In this document: piece by piece, positions 44,039 to 53,092 of the stretch
Layout: each line of letters begins with the position of its first letter
Position numbering within the stretch: the stretch's first letter is position 1
Origin: Curtobacterium luteum
GTDB taxonomy: Bacteria > Actinomycetota > Actinomycetes > Actinomycetales > Microbacteriaceae
Direction of reading: 5' to 3'
Assembly (NCBI RefSeq): GCF_014646995.1
Contig: NZ_BMOI01000012.1
Span: 62,001-126,000 of the forward strand
DNA length: 64,000 nucleotides
Notes under the pieces: model-generated
What the model was told of the DNA's origin: nothing
The model's input: only the letters and a program-made list of their open reading frames with translations
Databases searched by the model: none
Translations under genes and position numbers: made by a program

Positions 44039-44461
44039 TCAGGCGGTCGCGACGAAGCCGACCTCGAGCAGCAGGTTCGCGTGTGACCGCTGGTCGCCCG
44101 TGGCGATGACGAGCCCGGTCTCCGGCGCCCGGACGGCGTCGTAGAACGCGAACCGGTCGAGCGACCCGAACGGCACGTCCGGCCCGAGGATCCGCTGGTA
44201 GCCGTCGTGCGCCGTCACCGGGGCGTCCGGCGGCGCCGTCATCACGGTCGCGGCCTCGAAGGGCACGGCGTCGAGGAGCGTCGTCAGGACCTCGTCGACG
44301 TCGAGCACGCCCGGACGCCAGTTGAGGTGCACGAGCTCCGCCCGGGGGTGCATCGCGGTCGCGAACGGGTAGTTCCCGTCGGCGACGAGCACCCGCGACC
44401 CGTGGCCGAGCGAGGCCAGCGCGCTCAGGGTCGGGCGGTGGATCAGCGTGTAGCGCAGCAT
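44039..44461 (-). CDS. RbsD/FucU family sugar mutarotase
   Basis: The 140-residue protein interconverts sugar anomers. It begins MLRYTLIHRPTLSALASLGHGSRVLVADGNYP, with the conserved His and Asp of RbsD/FucU, and ends near a Tyr/Asp-rich segment. In this context L-fucose is the likely sugar. ATG 44461 overlaps the LacI stop (TGATG). It is the last gene of a three-gene operon after the aldo-keto reductase and LacI genes. Confidence 0.85.
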   Translation of the reverse strand: MLRYTLIHRPTLSALASLGHGSRVLVADGNYPFATAMHPRAELVHLNWRPGVLDVDEVLTTLLDAVPFEAATVMTAPPDAPVTAHDGYQRILGPDVPFGSLDRFAFYDAVRAPETGLVIATGDQRSHANLLLEVGFVATA

Positions 44462-45492
44462 CAGTCCTCCGGGGTCGTCGTGGATGGTCCGAGGTGGGCG
44501 ACGGACCCGCCGGCGACGAGCCGCGGTGCGACCACGACGTCGACCGGCGGCGCCGGAGGAGTGGCCCCGGCGGTCCGCTCGGCGAGCCGTTCCCGGATGC
44601 GGTCGGCGGCCCGTACGGCGAGTTCGTGCGTGGGCTGTTCGATGACGGTGAGCTTCGGGACCGTCACCTGCGCGAGCTCGCGGCCGTCGAACCCCAGGAC
44701 CGACATCTCCCGACCCAGGGTCAGCCCGGACTCGTTCAGGGCGATCACCGCCCCGATGGTGAGCTCGTGGTTCGCGCAGAAGACCGCCGTCGGACGCTCC
44801 GGCAGCACGAGCAGCCGCTGCATCGCCGCCTGCCCGTGCTCCACCGTGAGCGGACCGGTGAGCACGGCCTCCGGTGCCGGGTCGACCCCGGCCCGGGCGG
44901 CGGCGGCACGGAAGCCCTGCACCCGGCCGCGCATGGTCGACACCGCGGGATCGCCACCGACCACACCGAGCCGCCGGTGCCCGTGGTCGACCAGGTGCTG
45001 CGCGGCGAGGGCCCCGGCGCGCTCGTTGTCGAGGAAGACCCCGTCGGTCTCGAGCCCGTCCGCCCGCCAGTCGATCTGCACGACGGGGACGTGCTCGGCG
45101 GCGCGTGCGAGCGGGACGACGTCGTGCGGGGAGGGGACGGCGATGATCCCGTCGACCATGCGGCTGCGCAGCAGGTCGACCGCTCCGGCCCCGGCGTCCG
45201 GGCTCGACGACACGATGACGCTGCCGCCGGTCGGTCGGAGGGCGCTCTCGACCCCGGCGATCACCGTCAGGTGGAAGTCGTTGTCGAGCGCGGGCAGGAG
45301 CACCCCGATCGTGCCGGACCGTCGGGAGCGCAGGCTCCGCGCGAACGCGTTCGGGAGGAAGCCGAGGGCCGTCGCCGCACGCTCGATGGCGCGGGCGTTC
45401 TCCGCCCGGACCGTCCCGCCGTTGTAGAACTTCGAGATCGTCGCGAGCGACAGCCCGGTCTCGCGCTGCAGGTCCTTGTAGGTCGCCGTCAC
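44461..45492 (-). CDS. LacI family regulator of the fucoside locus
   Basis: The 343-residue protein has a LacI helix-turn-helix at residues 5-30 (YKDLQRETGLSLATISKFYNGG, slightly unusual in having KFYN in place of RVLN) and a periplasmic-binding-protein-like sensor with GTIGVLLPALDNDFH and HRRLGVVGGDP. GTG 45492 overlaps the stop of the aldo-keto reductase (GTGA). Two CGNAACGTTTCG sites in the divergent promoter region are its likely operators. Confidence 0.88.
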   Translation of the reverse strand: MTATYKDLQRETGLSLATISKFYNGGTVRAENARAIERAATALGFLPNAFARSLRSRRSGTIGVLLPALDNDFHLTVIAGVESALRPTGGSVIVSSSPDAGAGAVDLLRSRMVDGIIAVPSPHDVVPLARAAEHVPVVQIDWRADGLETDGVFLDNERAGALAAQHLVDHGHRRLGVVGGDPAVSTMRGRVQGFRAAAARAGVDPAPEAVLTGPLTVEHGQAAMQRLLVLPERPTAVFCANHELTIGAVIALNESGLTLGREMSVLGFDGRELAQVTVPKLTVIEQPTHELAVRAADRIRERLAERTAGATPPAPPVDVVVAPRLVAGGSVAHLGPSTTTPED

Positions 45493-46481
45493 GCGAGGCC
45501 GCCCGGGATCGTGCCGTCCTCGTCCCACAGGTCGTGCCAGCTCGTGGCGCCGGGCCACAGGAACACCTGTCCCTTGATGAGCCGTGCTCCTCGGTCGACC
45601 GCCGCCATCGCCCGGAGCTCGTCGGGAGTCAGCGGGTCGGCGAGTGCACCCTCGAGGTTCGCCCGGTACTGCTCCGGCTTGACCGAGAACGGGATCGGGA
45701 CCTGCCCGCGGGCGACGGCCCACTGCAGGCACACCACGGCCGGGTGCACGCCGTGGGCCTCGGCGATCCGGAGGACGGTCGGGTGCTCCACGTCCACCGG
45801 ATCGTCGTCGGTGCGGTCGCGCTCGGGGCGGGACGGCGATCCGAGCGGCGAGTAGCCGACGGGCTGGATGTCGTTGTCCACGCAGAACCCGAACAGCTCG
45901 GGTTGCTGGAACGTCGGGTGCAGCTCCATCTCGTTGAGGGACGGCAGCACGCGGGCGTCCCGGAGCAGCAGCCGGAGCTTCGGGACGGTGGTGTTCGAGG
46001 TCCCGAGGTGCCGCACGACCCCCTCGTCGACGAGCCCCTCGAGCGCACGCCACAGCGCCGTGTAGGCGGCGTGGTCGTACGGGCGCGCCGTCCGGTCGCG
46101 GTCCTCGACCGAGGCGTGCGGCGCGTGGTGGTTCGGGAACGGCCAGTGCACGAACACCGCGTCGAGGTGGTCGGTGCCGAGGTCCCGGAGTGAACGACGG
46201 ACCGAAGCGACGGCAGCGTCCGGGTCGTGCGCGTCGTTCCAGACCTTCGACATGACGAAGAGGTCGTCGCGCGGGACACCGCTCGCCGCGATCGCCCTGC
46301 CCACCGCGGCCTCGTTGCCGTAGACCGCCGCGCAGTCGACGAGCCGGTACCCGGCCTCCAGTCCGCCGCGCACGGCGGCCGCGACCTCCTCCGGCCCGTA
46401 CCGGTCGGAACCGAAGGTCCCGAGGCCGATCACGGGGATCGTCGCGCCGGTCCGCAGGGTGCGTGTGGTCGCGGTGTCCAT
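45489..46481 (-). CDS. Aldo-keto reductase, sugar-type
   Basis: The 330-residue NAD(P)-dependent TIM-barrel enzyme has the AKR tetrad: Asp and Tyr in VDCAAVYGNE near residue 48, Lys in FVMSKVW near 76 and His in VHWPFP near 110. The NADP-binding IPFSVKPEQYRANL is near 275. Next to fucosidase and mutarotase it may oxidise L-fucose (or another aldose), but this is inference. GAGAGG lies before ATG 46481. First gene of the operon. Confidence 0.85.
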   Translation of the reverse strand: MDTATTRTLRTGATIPVIGLGTFGSDRYGPEEVAAAVRGGLEAGYRLVDCAAVYGNEAAVGRAIAASGVPRDDLFVMSKVWNDAHDPDAAVASVRRSLRDLGTDHLDAVFVHWPFPNHHAPHASVEDRDRTARPYDHAAYTALWRALEGLVDEGVVRHLGTSNTTVPKLRLLLRDARVLPSLNEMELHPTFQQPELFGFCVDNDIQPVGYSPLGSPSRPERDRTDDDPVDVEHPTVLRIAEAHGVHPAVVCLQWAVARGQVPIPFSVKPEQYRANLEGALADPLTPDELRAMAAVDRGARLIKGQVFLWPGATSWHDLWDEDGTIPGGLA

Positions 46482-46547
46482 GGGTGGTCCTCTCGGGAGC
46501 GGGGCGACGGGTCGGACGACCCGGAGCACGACGAGCCGAACAGAAGA

Positions 46548-46614
46548 CGGAACGTTTCGGGTCGACCGTCACGACACAGGCTAGCGCTCCGGCTGACTGG
46601 AGCGTAACGTTTCG
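46548..46614. promoter_or_regulatory. Two LacI-type operators in the divergent fucoside promoter
   Basis: CGGAACGTTTCG at 46548-46559 and CGTAACGTTTCG at 46603-46614 differ by one base, share the palindromic AACGTT core and are 55 bp apart. They lie between the aldo-keto reductase (minus) and fucosidase (plus) starts, so one dimer pair could repress both. Confidence 0.65.
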
Positions 46615-46633
46615 TGCAACTCGAGGAGGAGTG

Positions 46634-48184
46634 ATGACCGCACCGCACGACCTGCCCCGCATCGACCCGGAGACCCTGCCGGAACCGGTCGACGTCCACG
46701 ACAACTCGGAGGCGCTGGCGGCGGTCCGGGCGGTGATCGCCGCGGGGCCGTACGACGCGACCTGGGAGTCGTTGCAGCGGTACACGCCGCCGCGCTGGTA
46801 CCAGGACGCGAAGTTCGGCGTCTTCCTGCACTGAGGCGTCTACTCCGTGCCGGCGTTCCGGAACGAGTGGTACTCGCGCGACATGTACCGGGAGGGCACG
46901 CCCGAGTTCGAGCACCACGTGGCGACGTACGGTCCGCAGTCCGGGTTCGGGTACAAGGACTTCATCCCGTCCTTCACCATGGAGCGGTTCGACCCGCACG
47001 CCTGGGCAGCCCTCTTCCGTCGCGCCGGGGCGCAGTTCGTGGTGCCGGTCGCCGAGCACCACGACGGGTTCGCGATGTACGACACGGACCGCTCCCGGTG
47101 GAGCGCGGCCCGGATGGGACCGGAGCGCGACGTGTTCGGTGACCTCCTCGGCGCGGTCGACGACGCGTTCATGGTCCGGGGTGCGTCTTCGCACCGGGCC
47201 GAGCACTGGTTCTTCATGAACGGGGGGACCCGGTTCGACTCGGACGTGCTCGATCCACGGTTCATCGACTTCTACGGCCCGGCGCAACGGGAGGAGACCG
47301 CGCCGAACGAACGGCACCTGGAGGACTGGCTGCTCCGCACGGTCGAGGTGATCGACAAGTACCGGCCGCAGGTGCTGTGGTTCGACTGGTGGATCGAGCA
47401 GCCCGCGTTCGAGCCGTGGCTCCGGACCCTCGCCGCGTACTACTACGACCGCGCCGCCGAGTGGGGCCGCGAAGTCGTCATCAACTACAAGTGGCAGGCG
47501 TTCGCCGAGGGCTCGGCGGTCTACGACATCGAGCGCGGCGCGATGGGCGCCACCCCGCCGTTCGTCTGGCAGAACGACACCGCGGTGTCGAAGACCGCGT
47601 GGTGCTGGGTGGAGGGGCACGACTACAAGACCGCGCGGGACCTCGTGGCGGAACTCGTCGACGTCGTCGCGAAGAACGGGGTGCTCCTGCTCAACATCGG
47701 CCCGAAGCCGGACGGCACCATCCCCGAACCGGAGCAGCAGCTGCTCGAGGACATCGGGCGCTGGCTCGTCGTGAACGGGGAGGCGATCTACGGCACGCGC
47801 CCGTGGACCGTGTCGGGCGAGGGGCCGACCCACGTGCAGGCGGGATCGTTCGTCGACGCGGACCTGCCAGTGTACGTCGCCGAGGACGTCCGCTTCACCC
47901 GCCGCACCGACGTCACCGGCGAGTACGTCCACGCGGTCCTCCTCGCCGACCCCGCGGACGGGACGGCCCGGATCCGGTCCTTCGGCAGCGGTGCCGGCCT
48001 GCTCACCCGTCCCATCAGGAGCGTGCAGGTGCTCGGCGTCGACGGCGAGGCCGCCTGGACGCAGACCGTGGAGGCCCTCGAGGTCGAGGTCCCGCGGTCG
48101 ACGAGCCCGCACTCCGGTCCCGTGGTGAAGGTGTGGCTCGAGCCGGAGACGCCGCCGGAGCGGACCGACAGCCTGCACGGCTGA
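46634..48184 (+). pseudogene. Alpha-L-fucosidase (GH29) interrupted by an in-frame TGA
   Basis: The frame encodes about 516 residues if read through. After 66 residues ending AKFGVFLH, a TGA (46832-46834) replaces the TGG of the near-invariant HWG motif; the same frame continues GVYSVPAFRNEWYS and reaches the full family end. The nucleophile region QVLWFDWWIEQP is intact, and the rest shows no other damage. GGAGGAG precedes ATG 46634. Readings: a recent nonsense mutation, a sequencing error, or TGA readthrough as Trp. Downstream ATG 46847-type restarts would lack the start of the barrel. Confidence 0.85.
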
Positions 48185-48206
48185 CACGCTGAGGTGAGCA
48201 CCCCTC

Positions 48207-48248
48207 GGACTGGAGGCGCGGGTCGGGCCCGACCCGCGCCTCCAGACC
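48207..48248. repeat. 42-bp intergenic palindrome, copy 6
   Basis: GGACTGGAGGCGCGGGTC pairs with GACCCGCGCCTCCAGACC around GGGCCC, with paired inner-arm changes relative to other copies. It lies between the fucosidase and TetR genes, both on the plus strand, and may end the fucosidase transcript. Confidence 0.85.
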
Positions 48249-48262
48249 GGCACACTGGAGGC

Positions 48263-48883
48263 GTGGAACGCCGCGCACTGATCCTGGAGGCCGCCGCCCG
48301 CGAGTTCGAGCGCGTCGGCTACGCCGCCACGACCATCGCGGCGGTCGCCCGCGAGGCGGGTGTTCCGCAGGGGACGCTGCACTTCCACTTCCCCACGAAG
48401 GTGTCCCTCGCGCTCGGCGTCATCGACGAGCAGAACGTCAGGACCTTCGACGTCGTGAGCCACGTCGACTCGTCGCCCACCGTGGCGCTCGTCGCGGCGT
48501 CGAGGGGCATCGCCGGGATGCTCCTCACCGACCCCGTCGTGAGCGCGGGCATCCGGCTCTCCCTCGAACGCGGCGAGTTCGGTGCGGCGACGGCGGCCTT
48601 CTACGAGCAGTGGATCGGCGGGATCAGCGACCTGTTCCGCCTCTCGATCGCGGCCGGTGAACTTCGGACGGACCTGTCCGCGGAGGAACTCGGCGCGACC
48701 GTCGTGCCGATGTTCACCGGGGTGCAGCTCGTGTCCGCCGTGCGGACCGGCCGCCAGGACCTCTTCCCGGCGGTCGCGGCGATGTGGCGGATCGTGATCG
48801 CCGGCATCGCGGCCCCGCGTCACCGCGAGCGGCTGCTCGGCGTCGTCGCGGAGCTCTTCGGCGACCAGCCCGTCGGCGCCTAG
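48263..48883 (+). CDS. TetR regulator resembling gamma-butyrolactone receptors
   Basis: The 206-residue protein has a TetR helix-turn-helix at residues 20-48 (TIAAVAREAGVPQGTLHFHFPTK) and an N-terminal layout (LILEAAAREFERVGYAATTIAAV, then a conserved ALGVIDEQN) like the ScbR/ArpA autoregulator receptors of Streptomyces. No butyrolactone synthase is seen in the window. GTG 48263 is chosen, with GGAG two bases upstream. Its TAG stop begins the -10 of the next gene. Confidence 0.8.
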   Translation: MERRALILEAAAREFERVGYAATTIAAVAREAGVPQGTLHFHFPTKVSLALGVIDEQNVRTFDVVSHVDSSPTVALVAASRGIAGMLLTDPVVSAGIRLSLERGEFGAATAAFYEQWIGGISDLFRLSIAAGELRTDLSAEELGATVVPMFTGVQLVSAVRTGRQDLFPAVAAMWRIVIAGIAAPRHRERLLGVVAELFGDQPVGA

Positions 48884-48886
48884 GCT
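48881..48886 (+). promoter_or_regulatory. -10 element TAGGCT that includes the upstream stop codon
   Basis: TAG (48881-48883) ends the TetR gene and begins TAGGCT; ATG of the GNAT gene is exactly six bases later (48893). Confidence 0.6.
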
Positions 48887-48892
48887 CGGTGC

Positions 48893-49492
48893 ATGGGGGA
48901 GACCACCGTCCTGCCGGCCGACCACGCGGAGGTCGCCGCACGTCTCGACGCCGGGTGGCGGATCACCGCGCGGTCATGGGCGGCGCAGCTCGACGCCGCA
49001 CACGTCGACCGGCCGCGGCTCACCGCGCTCGTCGACCGGATCGCGCCGGTCGTGGTCCGCGAACTCGGCACGGCCGACCTCGACGCCGTCCTCCGGCTCG
49101 ACGCCGCCACCGTGCACGACTACCCGGGGAGCGTCGCCACGCAGCACACCGCCCTGACCCGATCCTCGGCCACACCCACGGCGGCTCGGCGGGCGTTCGG
49201 CGCGCTGACGCCGGACGGGGAGCTCGTCGGGATGACGTTCGTCGACGTCGAGGGCGACACCGTCGAGACCGCGTTCACCGTGGTCGACGGGACGCACCGT
49301 GGCGCGGGCGTCGGCCAGGCCGTGAAGGCCGCGTCCGTGCTGGCCCTGCTCGAGGACGACGCCGTCGTCCGATTCCGGACCGGAGGCTCGGACAACAACC
49401 AGGCGATCATCGCCGCCTGCGCCGCGCTCGGGTACCGACGTGACGAGGAGTGGGTGACGCTCGGACCGCCGGCGACGGTCAGGAGTCGGTGA
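48893..49492 (+). CDS. GNAT family N-acetyltransferase
   Basis: The 199-residue protein transfers an acetyl group from acetyl-CoA. The GNAT core runs from about residue 60 to 190, with the P-loop-like acetyl-CoA segment VVDGTHRGAGVGQAVKAASV near residue 140 and FRTGGSDNNQAIIAACAALGYRR near 165. The first 50 residues are an extra helical region. Substrate unknown. Its last 14 bases overlap the end of the convergent BLUF gene. Confidence 0.85.
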   Translation: MGETTVLPADHAEVAARLDAGWRITARSWAAQLDAAHVDRPRLTALVDRIAPVVVRELGTADLDAVLRLDAATVHDYPGSVATQHTALTRSSATPTAARRAFGALTPDGELVGMTFVDVEGDTVETAFTVVDGTHRGAGVGQAVKAASVLALLEDDAVVRFRTGGSDNNQAIIAACAALGYRRDEEWVTLGPPATVRSR

Positions 49493-49928
49493 GTTCCCGC
49501 GAACGGAACCACTTCAGCAGCCAGGCGGAGCTCGTCCGGTCGAACTCGGGCGGGAAGTCGAGGTCGCTGGTGAGGAACGGGCTGAACCCCTCCTGCTGCT
49601 CGACGTCGGCGTCCTCGAGCGCGCGGTACGCCATCGCCCAGCCGTCGAAGCGTCGGCGGTCGATGTCCTCGCGGACGAGCGACTTCACGTCACCGTGCCG
49701 GGCATCACGGGAGATCGCGGCGAAGCGGTCGTCGACGCTCCACGCGGGTCCTTCGAGCAGCTGCATGAACCGGCCGCCCTTCGCGACCAGGAGCCCGGAG
49801 ACGCCGAGGGCGGTGTTGCGCAACCGCGCCGCCGTCAGGAGCTCCTGCATGTCGCCGTCCTCGAAGGGGACGTTCGCGCGGCTCATGTAGAGGATGGAGA
49901 CGAGCACCGTCTCATCCTGGCGCGTCAT
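49479..49928 (-). CDS. BLUF-domain blue-light photoreceptor, copy 2
   Basis: The 149-residue single BLUF domain keeps Tyr in SILYMS, Asn in ARLRNT, Gln in GRFMQLLEG and Trp in FDGWAMAY. It is clearly paralogous to the 43358 gene; both share SGLL-x-AK, EGPAWSVDDRFAAI and RRFDGWAMA. ATG 49928 overlaps the MFS stop (ATGA), so it is co-translated with a transporter. It ends inside the GNAT gene's 3' end on the other strand. Confidence 0.9.
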   Translation of the reverse strand: MTRQDETVLVSILYMSRANVPFEDGDMQELLTAARLRNTALGVSGLLVAKGGRFMQLLEGPAWSVDDRFAAISRDARHGDVKSLVREDIDRRRFDGWAMAYRALEDADVEQQEGFSPFLTSDLDFPPEFDRTSSAWLLKWFRSRELTDS

Positions 49929-51112
49929 CCGGGGAGCCTCGAACGTTGTCCGGATCGCGCAGTCCTGGTCGCGGACGCGATGCACGCGGAGACCACGAGC
50001 AGCCCGGCCGGAACGAGCATCGCCGCCTGCAGCCCGAGGTGCTCGCCGAGGAACCCGAGCAACGGCGGACCCGCGAGGAACGCCACGTACCCGGCCGTCG
50101 CGACGACGGAGACCCGGCGGTCCCCGTCCGTCGGGTGGTCGCCGGCGGCGGAGATGGCCAGCGGGAACCCGAGCGCGATGCCGAGACCCCAGACCGCGGC
50201 ACCCACCGCGGTCACGACCGGTGTCGCCGCCGTCACGACCAGCAGGACACCCAGGGTCCCGATGACCGCGCACGCTCGGATCACCGGTGCACGGCCGAAC
50301 CGTGCCACGAGCGGGGTCCCCGCGCTGCGGCCGACCAGCATCGCCAGGGCGAACCCGGTGAAGACGAGCGAGCCCGTGACCTCGGGGGCGTCGTGCCCGG
50401 TCGTGATGAGGAGCGGCAGCCAGTCGGACGCGGCTCCCTCGGCGAACGCCATCGCGAGCGTGATGACGCCGATGAGCAGGACCTGCACCGTCAGGACCGA
50501 GCGGAGGCGCGGGGCCGGTGCAGTCGTGCCGACGGGGTCCGCCGGGTCGACGCGGTGCTCGGGACGGAGGTTGGCCGCGGCGTACACCGCCAGACCCGCC
50601 ATCACCACGGTCGCGGTGAGCAGGTGCGCCGTGACCGGGGTGCGCAGGGCCGTCAGCCCGATGCCGGCCGCTCCGCCGACCACGGTGCCCAGGCTGAAGC
50701 AGGCGTGCAGGACCGGCACGACCGGACGACCGAGCCGCCGTTCGACGGCGGCGGCCTCCACGTTGAGTCCGATCTCCGCCGCGCCGCAGCCGAAGCCGAT
50801 GCACCAGAGACCCACCCACACCCCGGCCGTGAGGTGCGCGGGCGCCAGGAGTGCGACCAGCAGCATGCCGACGACCGGCAGCGCACCGCCGACGAGCACG
50901 AGCGGACGGGTGCCGATCCTCCGGACCAGGGCGCCGGCGCCGAGGATGCCGATCATCGACCCGACGGAGAGCCCGAGCAGGACGAGGCCCATCGTCTCGA
51001 TGCTGGCGCCGAGCTCGTCGCGGACGGCCGGCGTCCGGGTGATCCAGGATGCGATCCCGAACCCCGTCATCGTCGACGTGGCGAACAGGGCAGCACGGTG
51101 TCGGGCCCGCAT
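49925..51112 (-). CDS. MFS transporter (YbjJ/FHS-like)
   Basis: The 395-residue protein has about twelve spans. The N terminus (RARHRAALFATSTMTGFGIASWITRTPAVRDELG) and the HACFSLGTVVGGAAGIG segment resemble the YbjJ branch of MFS. Substrate is unknown. Start is ATG 51112 or the GTG just before it (51115). It overlaps the BLUF gene start and follows the response-regulator stop by about 30 bases on the same strand. Confidence 0.83.
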   Translation of the reverse strand: MRARHRAALFATSTMTGFGIASWITRTPAVRDELGASIETMGLVLLGLSVGSMIGILGAGALVRRIGTRPLVLVGGALPVVGMLLVALLAPAHLTAGVWVGLWCIGFGCGAAEIGLNVEAAAVERRLGRPVVPVLHACFSLGTVVGGAAGIGLTALRTPVTAHLLTATVVMAGLAVYAAANLRPEHRVDPADPVGTTAPAPRLRSVLTVQVLLIGVITLAMAFAEGAASDWLPLLITTGHDAPEVTGSLVFTGFALAMLVGRSAGTPLVARFGRAPVIRACAVIGTLGVLLVVTAATPVVTAVGAAVWGLGIALGFPLAISAAGDHPTDGDRRVSVVATAGYVAFLAGPPLLGFLGEHLGLQAAMLVPAGLLVVSACIASATRTARSGQRSRLPG

Positions 51113-51143
51113 CACCCCATCAGACCGTCCCGCGGTCGGCGGG

Positions 51144-51773
51144 TCAAGCGCCGCGCCGCAGGATCCCCAGCCGCAGCGCCTCGCGGACGGCGGCGGTCCG
51201 CGAGGACACCCCGAGCTTCGAGAACACGTGCACGAGGTGCGACTTCACGGTGGCGTCGGAGATGAACAGCCGGGAGGCGACCTCGGTGTTCGGAGCACCC
51301 TCCGCGACGAGCGCGAGCACCTCGATCTCCCGCGCGGACAGCGCGACCTGCGGCGCACGCATCCGCGCCATCAGACGTCCGGCGATCGCCGGAGCCAACG
51401 CACTCTGTCCGGACGCCGCCGCTCTGACCGCTGCGACGAGCTCCTCCGGTGGCGCGTCCTTCAGCAGGTAGCCGCTCGCTCCGGCCTCGACGGCGCCCAG
51501 GATGTCGCCGTCCGTGTCGTAGTTCGTGAGGACGAGGACGTACGGTGCGGCGTCCAGCGCCCGGATGCGGCGCGTGGCGTCGGCGCCGGTGGTCCGCTCG
51601 CCGAACTGCAGGTCCATCAGCACCAGCTCGGGCGTGAGCCGTGCGGCGAGCTCGACCGCCTCGTCCGGGGTGGACGCGTCGGCGAGCACTGCGATGTCGT
51701 CCTCGCCGTCGAGCAGCGCACGGAGTCCGGCACGGACGACGGGGTGGTCGTCGGCGATGACGACGTGGATCAC
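51144..51773 (-). CDS. NarL/LuxR-type response regulator
   Basis: The 209-residue regulator has a receiver domain (residues 1-120: acidic VIADDHPVVRAG, phospho-Asp in LVLMDLQF near 54, Lys in LLKDAPPEE near 105) and a LuxR helix-turn-helix (about 145-200, LSAREIEVLALVAEGAPNTEVASRL). GTG 51773 overlaps the kinase stop (GTGA). The pair probably controls the divergent ABC transporter genes at 53093-54930. Confidence 0.92.
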   Translation of the reverse strand: MIHVVIADDHPVVRAGLRALLDGEDDIAVLADASTPDEAVELAARLTPELVLMDLQFGERTTGADATRRIRALDAAPYVLVLTNYDTDGDILGAVEAGASGYLLKDAPPEELVAAVRAAASGQSALAPAIAGRLMARMRAPQVALSAREIEVLALVAEGAPNTEVASRLFISDATVKSHLVHVFSKLGVSSRTAAVREALRLGILRRGA

Positions 51774-52942
51774 GGGACCTCCAGCGTGGCGACGACCGTC
51801 GTGCCGGAGCCGGGCGAGGAGTCGACCTCGAGGCGTCCGCCGAACTGCGCGACACGGTCGGCCATCGCCCGGAGACCGAACGAGTCGGTCGAGCGGGCCC
51901 GGCCGTCGACGGCGACCACGTCGAAGCCGCGCCCGTCGTCCGTCACCGTGAGTCGTGCCTCCCGGCCGTCGACCGCCAGCACGAGGCGGACGCGGGCGGC
52001 CCCGGCGTGCTGCACCACGTTCGCGACGGCGCCCTGGGCGATGCGGAGCAGCGCGGTCTGCAGGTCCATCGGGAGCGCGACCGTCTCCGGGGCGTCGACC
52101 GCGACGGTCACGCCGTCGGCGGACCACTGCGTCGCGGCGAGCCGGCGCAGTGCCGCAGGGAGGCCCGCTTCGAGGGTGGGCGGCGCCAGTTCGCGGATGA
52201 AGCGACGAGTGTCGGCGAGTCCGTCGGCGGCGGTCTCGCGCGCGAGCCGGACGTGCTCGGCGCCAGGTCGGTCCCCGTCGGCACGCTCCGCGGCGTGCAG
52301 CAGCATCTGGATGCTCGACAAGCCCTGCGCCACGGTGTCGTGGATCTCCCGGGCGAGCCGTGCGCGCTCGGCGAGGACGCCCTGCTCCCGTTCGGTCGCG
52401 GCGAGTCGGTCACGGGTGGCGAGCAGCTCGGCGACCAGCTCCTCGCGTTCCGCGGCCTCGCGGGCGAGCGCACGGTAGCCGAGCCCGATGAGGAGGGCGA
52501 CACCCGCTCCGACGACCGGTCCGACCACGCCACCGACGGTGAAGCCGCCGTGCACCCCGATCGCCGAGATCGCCACGGCGGTGGCCAGGACGACGGCGAC
52601 GGGTCCCACCACGCGCGGGAGGACGTGCAGGTAGAGGAAGAACAACGGGAAGACGAGGTAGGCGGCTTCCGGCACGAGGACGAGGAGCGCCGTCCACAGC
52701 ACCGTCAGCCCGACCAGCCAGAGCACTCCGGCGCGCGACCGGCGACCCTCGGCGGCACGGGCGATGCGAGCGCCGAGCAGGTACACCGCGCCGAACGCCG
52801 CCGCGAGCACGAGCGACGGCAGGGCCCAGGGGCCGCCGACGACCGCGACCCGCACGACGACGAGCGCGAGCAGTGTGGCGAACAGCACGTGCAGGCCGGT
52901 GCGGAGACCGACGAAGACCGGGGTGAGCGTGCTGTGGACCAT
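51770..52942 (-). CDS. Sensor histidine kinase, HisKA_3 type
   Basis: The 390-residue kinase has four to five N-terminal spans (about residues 10-155), a dimerisation segment with the phospho-acceptor His in REIHDTVAQGL near residue 200, and an ATPase domain with AVANVVQHAGAARV, VTDDGRGFD and SSPGSGTTV. The short loops between spans suggest a membrane-sensing (LiaS/DesK-like) kinase. ATG 52942 has TAGGCT nine bases upstream. It faces the ABC permease across 150 bases. Confidence 0.92.
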   Translation of the reverse strand: MVHSTLTPVFVGLRTGLHVLFATLLALVVVRVAVVGGPWALPSLVLAAAFGAVYLLGARIARAAEGRRSRAGVLWLVGLTVLWTALLVLVPEAAYLVFPLFFLYLHVLPRVVGPVAVVLATAVAISAIGVHGGFTVGGVVGPVVGAGVALLIGLGYRALAREAAEREELVAELLATRDRLAATEREQGVLAERARLAREIHDTVAQGLSSIQMLLHAAERADGDRPGAEHVRLARETAADGLADTRRFIRELAPPTLEAGLPAALRRLAATQWSADGVTVAVDAPETVALPMDLQTALLRIAQGAVANVVQHAGAARVRLVLAVDGREARLTVTDDGRGFDVVAVDGRARSTDSFGLRAMADRVAQFGGRLEVDSSPGSGTTVVATLEVP

Positions 52943-53092
52943 GTGTCCGCCAGCCTACGGACGCCGTTGTCCCGACGGATCAACCGAAAGGTGGAGCGCA
53001 GGACCGACCCGACCGCTGATGACGGACCGCGTGGGCCCGGTGAGGCTGGACGGCGTGGTCGCGGACGGTCCGTGACCGCAGGAAGGACCACC

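Noticed and set aside
46832..46834. Selenocysteine codon in the fucosidase
   Set aside because: The position is Trp in the family, not Cys; no hairpin suited to a SECIS element follows, and no selenoprotein genes are in the window.
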